The notes beneath the pieces were generated by a model. The model had not been told where the DNA came from, searched no databases, and saw nothing but the letters and a program-made list of their open reading frames with translations. Source: an uncultured Muribaculaceae bacterium (GTDB taxonomy: Bacteria > Bacteroidota > Bacteroidia > Bacteroidales > Muribaculaceae). Taken from it: DNA of 60,130 nucleotides. The first letter of the stretch is position 1. Every line of letters begins with the position of its first letter. The position numbers were made by a program, and so were the translations under genes. The stretch is taken from the NCBI GenBank assembly GCA_947176745.1, contig CAMWRV010000008.1:1-60130 (forward strand), in the 5' to 3' direction. Below, piece after piece: positions 53,578 through 60,130 of the stretch.

Positions 53578-56361
53578 ATGCTTGATCTCAAGAAAATACA
53601 GAGCCTGCGTCCCATTCCGTCGGCTAAGGGAGCCGGGAACGCGGCCTCTCGCCCGATGTTCTCGATTACTGTATCGCGCACGTCCGGGCATCCGATGCTC
53701 GGCGTGTCGCACATTCCCGGCGATACCGACACGCTGCCCGAAGCCGACAGAAGACTCATTCGCGAGATCAGACGCGCCACAAATGATCCGTTCGGCGCAA
53801 TAAATGGCTGGGGGAAGAATGCCGGGGCCGAGGCCGACATATGGGAGAACCCGCATCTTGTCGACATGGTCTGCGGCCATGACCGCACGACCGGCCCCGA
53901 CGGATTGCCGCTGGAACTTTCCGACAGTCTGGCCACTCCCCTGCTCAGGCTTGAGCCTGCCGCCGACGGCGCGGTAATGCCTTCGGTGGTGTTCATGACC
54001 GGAGACGTCGCGCTCGAAAAACCGGTGTTTCTGACCGACAGCCTGGTGATCGACGGGCACACGATTTATCAGGTGCGCCCTGTGGGCGACAACTTCAGGG
54101 AACTCGGCTCTATGCTCGAGCCTGTGGCGAGCAGGCTTCTGGAACCTTATCTGTCGCTCTTCCTGACATGCTTCACCAACATCACGCCCGAATGGGGCGG
54201 CCATCAGGCCATCTTTACCGGCGCGACAGAGAAGTCGCTGCCGACAATCGTACTTGAGAAGGTGGCGGCCGACAACGCGCTCTATCTGCGGGTGACGCAG
54301 ACTCTTGAGTCGTCGGGCAACGAGCTGCCGCCGGGAATCGTGCTGACCCGGGCGGCATCGGTAGATGACGCAGGCCGGATCATGGTCCGCGACATCGAAA
54401 ACGTGCTTCTTGACGACTCTGCCGACCGGCTTGCGAATATGATCCGCAAAAGCGCGCCGTCGGCCAAAGCGGGCAGGGAGGTGTTCCGCGACGGTGATTT
54501 CTTCATCATTCCGGCTGAGACGGCGTCGCCGTTTCTCATCAGCCACCTGCATGACGTGCTGGCGGAGTTCCGCCTTCTCGGATCGGAAAAACTCCGGGAA
54601 TACCGCATAACCGCCGCGATGCCGAAACTCGGACTGCACCTTTCATCGGGAATCGATTTCCTCGAAGGGGAGGCCGACGTGACTATCGAGGGGGAGACTT
54701 TCTCGCTGTCCGACATCCTGGAGCAGTTCAGGCGCAAGCGATATGTGCAGCTTTCCGACGGCAACCGCGCCATTCTCGACAGCCGCTACATGGGGCGTCT
54801 GCAGCGGCTCTTCAACCGGAGCGCGGGGAAAGGCCGCGTCAAAGTCTCGTTTTTCGACCTGCCGGAGCTGGAGAGTCTGATTCAGGACAGGGTGTCGGGT
54901 GATTTCGCACGGCATGCGCGAGAGGTTTTCCTCGGTTTCAACGGCATCGGCGACAATTTGCCCGAAGGGGTGAATGTCAACGCCACCCTGCGCCCATATC
55001 AGCGTGCCGGAGTGGCGTGGCTCGGTTATCTGGCGCAAAACGGCCTCGGCGGCTGTCTGGCCGATGACATGGGACTCGGAAAGACTCTGCAGGCCATCGC
55101 CCTGCTCTCCGCCGTCTGCCCGAAGGCCGAAGCTCCGTCGCTGGTAATCATGCCCCGGAGTCTCCTCTTCAACTGGGATAACGAGCTGAAACGCTTTGCG
55201 CCGCAACTGTCGGTATCAACTTATTACGGAACAGAGCGCGACCTTGACACCTGTCTCGGCAGCGACCTGATTCTGACCACATACGCCGTGGTCCGCAATG
55301 ACATAGAGAAGCTGCGCGGCGTAAGATTCGAGTGCGCGATCCTCGACGAGTCGCAGAATATCAAGAACACGGCCTCGCAGATTTCGCAGGCTGTCGCGCT
55401 GATCGACGCCAGACTCAGGTTTGCCCTTTCGGGCACTCCTATGGAAAACAATCTGACCGAGATATACTCCCTCTTCCGTTTCCTCAACCCGACCATGTTC
55501 GGCTCGCTCGACAGCTTCAACGAACTCTATACGCGTCCCATTCAGAAGGATGGCGACGAGGCGGCGATGCAGGCGCTACGCAGAAAGATATACCCCTTCA
55601 TGCTCAGACGCGTCAAGAGCGAGGTGCTCTCCGACCTGCCTGACCGCATAGACCAGACCATATATGTCGAGATGTCGGAAAGCCAGCGGAAGCTGTATGA
55701 GAACCGCCGCATCGGATTCCGTCAGGAGATCGGCGAAACAATAGCCCGCGAGGGAGTGGCCAAGGCGCAGTTCGTGATGCTTCAGGCTCTCAATGAGCTG
55801 CGGCGCATCGCCTCGGTGCCCGAAAGCGTGACCGACGGCCGCGTGCGTTCGCCCAAGATCGACGAACTCGTCGATTCGCTTTCCTCCGCCGTCGGCAACG
55901 GACACAAATGCCTTGTGTTCTTCAATTACATAGCCGGCCTTGAACTGACCGGAGCAAGGCTCGCCGAACTCGGCATACAGTTCGCCACCATGACAGGTTC
56001 CTCCTCTGCCGAGGCGCGTAAAAAGACCGTCGGAAGATTCCAGTCTGATCCTGAATGCAAGGTGCTCCTGATGACCCTCAAGACAGGCGGCGTCGGTCTG
56101 AATCTTACTGCCGCCGACACGGTCTACATCTTCGAGCCGTGGTGGAACAAAGCCGCCGAGGAGCAGGCCATAAACCGTCTGCACCGCATCGGCCAGAAAG
56201 CCACCGTACACGCGTTCTCGACAATCACCGTCGGCACGATCGAAGAGAAGATCCAGCTTCTGCAGCGGCAGAAAAGCGAACTCTTCAACCAGCTCATATC
56301 TTCCGACACCGCTTCATCGAAGCAGCTCTCGGAAGAAGATATCGACTTTATACTCTCCTGA
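53578..56361 (+). CDS. SNF2-family DEAD/DEAH-box helicase
   Basis: A 927-residue SF2 ATPase of the bacterial SNF2 (HelZ/YwqA-like) type. The first about 330 residues are family-poor. Then comes the bacterial SNF2 N-terminal region (LHLSSGIDFLEGEADVTIEG, RYVQLSDGNRAIL). Helicase motifs: QRAGVAWLGYL (Q motif), DDMGLGKTLQA (Walker A, about residue 495), DESQNIKN (motif II, DESQ rather than DEAH, about residue 589), ALSGTPMENNLTEIYS (III), LVFFNYIAGL (IV), MTLKTGGVGLNLTAA (V), and NRLHRIGQ (VI). No nuclease or zinc domain is fused. It is a DNA translocase by family; its role here is unknown. The next gene (48 nt downstream) looks like a dedicated partner. Confidence 0.92.
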   Translation: MLDLKKIQSLRPIPSAKGAGNAASRPMFSITVSRTSGHPMLGVSHIPGDTDTLPEADRRLIREIRRATNDPFGAINGWGKNAGAEADIWENPHLVDMVCGHDRTTGPDGLPLELSDSLATPLLRLEPAADGAVMPSVVFMTGDVALEKPVFLTDSLVIDGHTIYQVRPVGDNFRELGSMLEPVASRLLEPYLSLFLTCFTNITPEWGGHQAIFTGATEKSLPTIVLEKVAADNALYLRVTQTLESSGNELPPGIVLTRAASVDDAGRIMVRDIENVLLDDSADRLANMIRKSAPSAKAGREVFRDGDFFIIPAETASPFLISHLHDVLAEFRLLGSEKLREYRITAAMPKLGLHLSSGIDFLEGEADVTIEGETFSLSDILEQFRRKRYVQLSDGNRAILDSRYMGRLQRLFNRSAGKGRVKVSFFDLPELESLIQDRVSGDFARHAREVFLGFNGIGDNLPEGVNVNATLRPYQRAGVAWLGYLAQNGLGGCLADDMGLGKTLQAIALLSAVCPKAEAPSLVIMPRSLLFNWDNELKRFAPQLSVSTYYGTERDLDTCLGSDLILTTYAVVRNDIEKLRGVRFECAILDESQNIKNTASQISQAVALIDARLRFALSGTPMENNLTEIYSLFRFLNPTMFGSLDSFNELYTRPIQKDGDEAAMQALRRKIYPFMLRRVKSEVLSDLPDRIDQTIYVEMSESQRKLYENRRIGFRQEIGETIAREGVAKAQFVMLQALNELRRIASVPESVTDGRVRSPKIDELVDSLSSAVGNGHKCLVFFNYIAGLELTGARLAELGIQFATMTGSSSAEARKKTVGRFQSDPECKVLLMTLKTGGVGLNLTAADTVYIFEPWWNKAAEEQAINRLHRIGQKATVHAFSTITVGTIEEKIQLLQRQKSELFNQLISSDTASSKQLSEEDIDFILS

Positions 56362-56408
56362 TATTCAGACAAGACCATTGTCAGAATCGTTCACTCTCAC
56401 AGACCCGT

Positions 56409-58358
56409 ATGTCAGAAAAACAAATACCTCAGTCGCTGTTCGCCGATGACGATCACGTCATCAGCGCCGGCAAAGGAAAAACCCCGGTACGCCCCTCGGC
56501 CACCCTCTCCCTGCTCCAGCCGGAATGGAGCAAAGTGTGGGGGCACGATCTCAGACGCTTCAACAAGCCTGAACTTGAGCAGGCATTGCGGCCTCTGAAA
56601 AAGCTGCTGCTACAGGCCGACATATCGTTTTCGGAAGATTCCGATCCCGAGATAACCGCTCTGTGCAATAATCTTAGAAATTCAGGACCTTGGGGGATGA
56701 AGAAAGAGGAGATTTCCACACTGCTGATATCGTTCGCGCAGGATCTCGAAAACATACGCAATCTCGCCGCCGCGGTTGCCCCCGGATTTATTGACATATG
56801 GAAGAGACTTGTCACTGAGGAGCATGTGACCTGCGACGAAATCCGCGCCGCCTTAGGCCGGATGCCATACACCGGCACCGGCTCTGGCTGGGGTACGTCC
56901 ATTATTTCTGAAGCGATGCTGCTTCCGGCTGTCGCCTCAACGCCCGACGAATCATATTACAGGTGGACTTCAAGGTTCGAACCCAAGGAATCGATCTGGT
57001 TTCTGCCACAGATGACAAGGTGCGCGGCCGCCCCGGTCTTTCTCGGGGAGGAAGCGGTCGAGGCCCGCTACGTGTCTGAAATTCCGGCAGACGCCGGCAA
57101 ACTGACCATTGAGAACTATGAAGCACACATACCCTCCGACCTGCGCTTCCTGACGGCTCTCGACTCGGCCTCGCCGCTCTGCGGCTCCTCAGACTCGGTT
57201 CCGCAGTCCAGGCTCAACGCCATTGAGAAGAAAATGAATACTCCGGAGTTTCCGGAATATGACTCCGGGATTATACCATCCCGGCGCAAACTCATCGGAG
57301 CAGCCTTCATCATGGCTTTGCTCAGCAACCGCTCATGGCGCGAGGAGATAAACCCCACCGATGCGCGCGATTTCGCAAAGTTCACACTGCATACTCTCGC
57401 ATCGGATCTGGCCGGCTCATCGTTCCAGACATTTCTGCCGGCCTACAAAGGCTTCAACAAGTCATGGACCTCCGACAGCCGCGCTCCCCTGATAGCAAAG
57501 CTGGTCGTCAGCCTGATCCGCCCCGGCGCAAAGACCGGATGGCTCGACATGTCGAATTTCACACTCCGATACCGATGCTCTGACGACCTCGTATCGGTAG
57601 GTGCGGCCTACACGGGGCTCTTCCCTCCCGACAGTTTGAGAAAACATACGCTTAGAAAAGAATCTGCAGCGCAATACGACACTCTGCGCACGAACGACTT
57701 CGACCAGTGGAACGACATCGTGCTCCCGTTCATCGCCGGATTCCTGCGGCTGCTGTGCGCCACAGGAATCATAGAACTTGCAGTCGATACCCGCATGGCC
57801 CGACAGGAACCTCTGCAGGGTATCCGCTATCTCCGTTTCACTCCTCTCGGCCGGTACGCCCTCGGCCTTGACAAAAGCTACACTCCGGCCACTATCGAGA
57901 ATGAAGATGACGCGGTCGACATTGACGACGACAACATGATAGTCACCCTGCTCGGCGAAAACTCCCCCTACGAGCCGTTTCTCGCCAAAATAGGCCACAA
58001 GATAGGGGGACACCGATTCAGGATAACAGCGCAGAGCATCATACGCGGCTCGAAGAACGCTGACGAGGCGATGCTCAACATCAATAATTTCCGCAAGACC
58101 ATATGCCCCGAACCGCAAGGCGTATGGAAAGAGATGCTCGACGAGGCCACTCTCCGCACCGAGTGCCAGGTACAAGACCATACCCGGTACATTCTTGTCG
58201 AGCTTAACGCCTCAATACCCGGACTGATAGAATTCATAACCGGCAACAGCGAGATATCGAAGAACTGTTTCAAGGCCGAAGGCGCGCGCCTCCTCGTTCG
58301 CAGTGATTTCTACGACCGCCTCAGCAACCTTTGCCGCGCCGCCGGCTACATGCTCTGA
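56409..58358 (+). CDS. SNF2-associated protein, possible XPB/Ssl2 N-terminal-like (PF13625) domain
   Basis: A 649-residue soluble protein without signal peptide; the ATG at 56409 lies just after the SNF2 gene, and the longer open frame upstream only shadows it. I recognise no whole-length family. The C-terminal region (about 470-649) reads like the XPB/Ssl2 N-terminal-like domain seen in bacterial helicase-associated proteins: LRFTPLGRYALGL, then GGHRFRITAQSIIRGSKN, a ILVELNASIPGLIEFI strand, and LLVRSDFYDRLSNLCRAAGY. Winged-helix-like helices lie between. The start (QPEWSKVWGHDLRRFNKPE) is unique. Probable function with the upstream helicase in DNA or chromatin-like remodelling (inference). 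The domain call needs a profile search. Confidence 0.6.
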   Translation: MSEKQIPQSLFADDDHVISAGKGKTPVRPSATLSLLQPEWSKVWGHDLRRFNKPELEQALRPLKKLLLQADISFSEDSDPEITALCNNLRNSGPWGMKKEEISTLLISFAQDLENIRNLAAAVAPGFIDIWKRLVTEEHVTCDEIRAALGRMPYTGTGSGWGTSIISEAMLLPAVASTPDESYYRWTSRFEPKESIWFLPQMTRCAAAPVFLGEEAVEARYVSEIPADAGKLTIENYEAHIPSDLRFLTALDSASPLCGSSDSVPQSRLNAIEKKMNTPEFPEYDSGIIPSRRKLIGAAFIMALLSNRSWREEINPTDARDFAKFTLHTLASDLAGSSFQTFLPAYKGFNKSWTSDSRAPLIAKLVVSLIRPGAKTGWLDMSNFTLRYRCSDDLVSVGAAYTGLFPPDSLRKHTLRKESAAQYDTLRTNDFDQWNDIVLPFIAGFLRLLCATGIIELAVDTRMARQEPLQGIRYLRFTPLGRYALGLDKSYTPATIENEDDAVDIDDDNMIVTLLGENSPYEPFLAKIGHKIGGHRFRITAQSIIRGSKNADEAMLNINNFRKTICPEPQGVWKEMLDEATLRTECQVQDHTRYILVELNASIPGLIEFITGNSEISKNCFKAEGARLLVRSDFYDRLSNLCRAAGYML

Positions 58359-58564
58359 CCCATCACCGGGACGGCTTCCGAACCGCGCCCCACCCTGCGC
58401 GGTCGCCGGTTGCAGGTCTGACGGTCGTAGGTCGCCGGTTGCCGTCACCTCCTGATATCGAATCCCCGGACGCACAGGTAAGAGTAGATATAAAATAAAA
58501 AAAGACAAAAAAGCGTCAACAGGCTTGCATATGACAAAAAAAAGCCTTACCTTTGCAAAACTTT
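58359..58564. other. Gap before the tRNA-Pro(TGG)/tRNA-Leu pair
   Basis: GGTCGCCGGTTGC occurs twice (58401-58413 and 58430-58442) in a degenerate GGTCG/GGTTGC stretch. The promoter TACCTTTG (58548-58555) with CTTG (58524-58527; one mismatch to TTTG) after a 20-bp spacer drives the tRNA pair. Confidence 0.6.
58524..58555 (+). promoter_or_regulatory. Promoter of tRNA-Pro(TGG)-tRNA-Leu(CAG)
   Basis: A -33 CTTG, 20-bp spacer and -7 TACCTTTG; the box ends 9 nt before the tRNA-Pro 5' end. Confidence 0.65.
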
Positions 58565-58639
58565 CGGGGCGTAGCGCAGTCCGGTTAGCGCACCTGCTTT
58601 GGGAGCAGGGGGTCGAAGGTTCGAATCCTTTCACCCCGA
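58565..58639 (+). tRNA. tRNA-Pro(UGG)
   Basis: A 75-nt cloverleaf: anticodon loop CTTTGGGAG gives TGG, D-arm AGCGCAGTCCGG, T-arm GAAGG-TTCGAAT-CCTTT. Acceptor CGGGGCG against CACCCCG leaves a C6-A67 mismatch; the other six pairs are good. CCA not encoded. 52 nt before tRNA-Leu, probably one transcript. Confidence 0.93.
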
Positions 58640-58691
58640 CACAAGGAGGCGGCTTCAGGAGAGAGGCGCAGCCACGACAGAAAAAGAGAAT

Positions 58692-58775
58692 GCCCAGGTG
58701 GCGGAATGGTAGACGCGCTCGTTTCAGGTGCGAGTGCTGCGAGGCGTGCAGGTTCGAGTCCTGTTCTGGGCACCA
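58692..58775 (+). tRNA. tRNA-Leu(CAG)
   Basis: Acceptor GCCCAGG pairs with TTCTGGGC, long variable arm (TGCTGCGAGGCGTGCA), anticodon loop TTTCAGG gives CAG, T-loop GGTTCGAGTCC. The 3' CCA (58773-58775) is encoded. A strong terminator follows directly. The AT-richer accessory genes beyond make it a candidate integration site. Confidence 0.95.
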
Positions 58776-58776
58776 C

Positions 58777-58829
58777 AAAAGCGACTTAACAAAGTGAACA
58801 CCACTAAGTTAAGTCGCTTTTATTATTTT
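58777..58829 (+). terminator. Terminator after tRNA-Leu(CAG)
   Basis: AAAGCGACTTAAC (58778-58790) pairs perfectly with GTTAAGTCGCTTT (58808-58820); AGTG/CACT pairs inside the loop. TTATTATTTT follows. Confidence 0.9.
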
Positions 58830-58969
58830 CTACAGGCAAAATTCAAATATTGCCTACGGCGAGCTGAAGGTTCCACGTAACTTTTGCCTGCCGATACGCG
58901 TAGACGGCATTAGGGAGTAGCCTAATTTCCCAGTCCATGAGTCTTGCTCACGGACTGAAATTTCTTTCT
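58830..58969. other. Structured non-coding stretch between the tRNA terminator and the accessory operon
   Basis: No ORF. ATTAGG (58909-58914) pairs with CCTAAT (58921-58926). CAGTCCATGAG (58931-58941) pairs with CTCACGGACTG (58947-58957) with one mismatch and a 5-nt loop, and plus-strand AAATTTCTTTCTT follows. It may end the minus-strand operon or encode a small RNA. Confidence 0.5.
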
Positions 58970-59176
58970 TCATTGCGTCTCTCTCAGTTCCGCTATCAAT
59001 TCTTCAAGAATATAATCGTCGCTCATGAGCTGCAGACCATATTTCGGGTCTGTCATCTGCTCATATACCTTTGTGCTGTAATAAAGGTCAAGAGCGCGCT
59101 CCGGCGATATTTTCAGAGTATCAGCCAAGAGCATTATTATTCGGCTTTGCTTACGCCATAGTACATTGTCTCTCAT
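58970..59176 (-). CDS. Small DUF3791-like protein (68 aa)
   Basis: A 68-residue cytoplasmic protein of helical type: RIIMLLADTLKISPERALDLYY, STKVYEQMTDPKYGLQLMSD, DYILEELIAELRE. This ALDLYYSTK...YGL pattern matches small proteins often annotated DUF3791 and found next to DUF3990 genes. Last of three short minus-strand genes; starts 13 nt after the DUF3990 stop, so translationally close. Likely antitoxin or immunity partner (inference). AT-rich relative to the upstream housekeeping genes. Confidence 0.7.
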   Translation of the reverse strand: MRDNVLWRKQSRIIMLLADTLKISPERALDLYYSTKVYEQMTDPKYGLQLMSDDYILEELIAELRETQ

Positions 59177-59189
59177 ACGTTATAACCAT

Positions 59190-59690
59190 TTATTCCGGCA
59201 CAATCTCCGAATTTTTGAATGTCAAAAACTTGTCTATTATCTCCTGATTGAGTATGCAGATCTGATGATTTATTCTCTTATAACGCAACTGACCAAGTGC
59301 CTGTTCAGCCGTGATAATTCCGTTTTCGTAGTCCTCAACTGTGTCGATTACGTTATCGTTTGCCACACCACCCTCTACTATATCATACTGTTTCTGCATC
59401 TCACCTCCACGCCGACAGTCTATCACATACTCAAGCCATTCGAGATCGTATGAGTCAAATACCTTGACACGAAAACCACCGTTTTTTACCGATGAGTAAT
59501 CCAACGTATATGCCGATACAATAGGCTTGGTGTTTCTGCCTTTTCTTTCCGCTATTGTTTCAGCCCACGCTTTTGCTTGATTATGCAGATTGGTGAGGTA
59601 GAAACCCTGTCCGAAGTCTACTTTCTTTCTGCCCAATCCCACCAATGGCGATGGCACAGCTATGTATGAACCGTGATAAAGTGTTATCAT
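59190..59690 (-). CDS. DUF3990 protein, predicted ADP-ribosyltransferase fold
   Basis: A 166-residue cytoplasmic protein. The N-terminal ITLYHGSYI, VDFGQGFYLTNLHNQAKAWA and the central NGGFRVKVFDSYDLEWLEYVI pattern is DUF3990, a family placed in the ADP-ribosyltransferase superfamily, with His6 (YHGS) and the GFYLT Tyr as candidate NAD-binding residues. A terminal catalytic acidic residue cannot be fixed by eye. Its ATG overlaps the stop of the upstream 76-residue gene (ATGA at 59687-59690), a coupling typical of toxin-antitoxin pairs. Flanked on both sides by small DUF3791-like proteins. Confidence 0.85.
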   Translation of the reverse strand: MITLYHGSYIAVPSPLVGLGRKKVDFGQGFYLTNLHNQAKAWAETIAERKGRNTKPIVSAYTLDYSSVKNGGFRVKVFDSYDLEWLEYVIDCRRGGEMQKQYDIVEGGVANDNVIDTVEDYENGIITAEQALGQLRYKRINHQICILNQEIIDKFLTFKNSEIVPE

Positions 59691-59917
59691 AATCCGGCCT
59701 CCCAGTTTAGAAGTGTCTCGCTAATGTCATCGGCAACCCAATCAAGGCTTTGCGTATGAAGTTCCTCATACCTTTTTATAAGCCTGTTGTGGATTAAGCC
59801 TTGTTTACTCAATCGGTCGTGCATCTCCTTTCCAGAGATACCCAGTTTCCGTGCTCCGCTCTCAATCGCCATTACAGCGAAATGAATCCGACGGTATATG
59901 TCGTTGTTTGTATCCAT
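59687..59917 (-). CDS. Small DUF3791-like protein (76 aa), probable antitoxin
   Basis: 76 residues from the ATG at 59917 (an in-frame GTG 48 nt upstream is less likely). The sequence HFAVMAIESGARKLGISGKEMHDRL, then GLIHNRLIKRYEELHTQSLDWVADDI matches the other common DUF3791 pattern (ISGKE...HT...DDI). The TGA stop overlaps the DUF3990 start by 4 nt. Probably neutralises or regulates the DUF3990 protein (inference from gene order and coupling). Confidence 0.75.
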   Translation of the reverse strand: MDTNNDIYRRIHFAVMAIESGARKLGISGKEMHDRLSKQGLIHNRLIKRYEELHTQSLDWVADDISETLLNWEAGL

Positions 59918-59924
59918 TTGTATA

Positions 59925-60130
59925 TTATATTCGTTGATTGTTGAATTTGAACCCGTGAGTGGCACTCACGAGTTGAACACCATGCCCTAACCTGCGTTTA
60001 AGCCAACGCCAATAGTTGCCGGCCTTCGTATAGTCCGGCTCATCATTGATAGCGCGCACCACGTCAGTAGCCGAAAACCACCAGCAGTTGTTCTCGTCAT
60101 CCCAGACCGCCCTCACCTCGCGGTCATTGA
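59925..60130 (-). pseudogene. Bro-N (phage antirepressor/DinD-like) domain fragment
   Basis: The frame is open from the window edge and ends at TAA 59925. Visible residues NDREVRAVWDDENNCWWFSATDVVRAI, NYWRWLKRRLGHGVQLVSATHGFKF match the Bro-N domain. Intact members continue well past the THGLK position, whereas here the frame stops nine residues later, so the protein is cut short within the domain. Its 5' end is outside the window. Upstream neighbour of the DUF3791/DUF3990 cluster and probably a mobile-element remnant. Confidence 0.65.

Noticed and set aside
56055..56408. Upstream extension of the SNF2 partner gene
   Set aside because: These 118 codons overlap the SNF2 helicase in another frame; the ATG at 56409 follows the helicase stop and gives normal composition.
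59190..59917. Prophage region
   Set aside because: Bro-N and DUF3990 genes occur in phages and elements, but no structural, integrase or replication gene is visible before the window ends.

Overview
The window looks like a chromosomal piece of a gut-type Bacteroidales, most likely a Muribaculaceae or close relative. The evidence is SusC/SusD and TonB-receptor gene pairs, many exported proteins with CBM, discoidin and T9SS-like tails, DUF5689, DUF4286, DUF1573 and DUF6377 families, and Bacteroidetes-type promoters (-33 TTTG, -7 TAnnTTTG). Coding DNA is visibly G+C-rich. No rRNA, CRISPR array or IS element was seen.

Layout. (a) 1-7.1 kb, minus strand: a secreted EEP nuclease/phosphatase, a TonB-dependent receptor and two DUF5689/DUF6359-type lipoproteins form one import-type operon. 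(b) 7.2-14.3 kb: deoC, ruvC, a DUF4286 gene with a GGG-rich 27-bp repeat in its leader, tRNA-Thr directly behind the SRP RNA, an exported six-hairpin glycosidase, and RNase R. (c) 14.5-42.4 kb: a large polysaccharide-utilization region. A minus-strand operon carries a secreted unknown, a GH128 beta-1,3-glucanase and a triple-discoidin protein. A second minus-strand unit carries a secreted unknown, SusC, SusD, a SusE/F-like glycan-binding protein and a GH87 alpha-1,3-glucanase. A plus-strand set carries a second GH87, a SusR-like DUF6377 regulator and a GH97 (SusB-like) alpha-glucosidase. A second membrane-bound regulator (beta-propeller, Y_Y_Y, LuxR-type HTH) sits between the two minus-strand units. 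(d) 42.4-58.8 kb: mostly housekeeping, with tRNA-Pro(CGG), metG, an AsmA-like protein, topA, two DUF1573 proteins, meaB, a SNF2 helicase with an unknown partner, then tRNA-Pro(TGG) and tRNA-Leu(CAG). (e) 58.8-60.13 kb: an AT-richer accessory patch with a Bro-N fragment, two small DUF3791-like proteins and a DUF3990 (ADP-ribosyltransferase fold) protein arranged like a toxin-antitoxin operon.

How it works together. The combination of two GH87 enzymes, GH128 and GH97 with one SusC/D pair suggests a locus aimed at mixed alpha-1,3 / beta-1,3 glucan, as found in fungal cell walls (inference). Endo-acting enzymes would cut the polymer outside or at the surface, SusC/D and the SusE/F-like protein would capture and import fragments, GH97 would release glucose in the periplasm, and the two one-component membrane regulators would sense fragments. 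Repeated CTACA and CCCCTATTC boxes between the divergent regulator and GH128 operon are candidate operators. Starts were moved inward from the longest reading frame where the longer version lacked a signal peptide or used a poor start.
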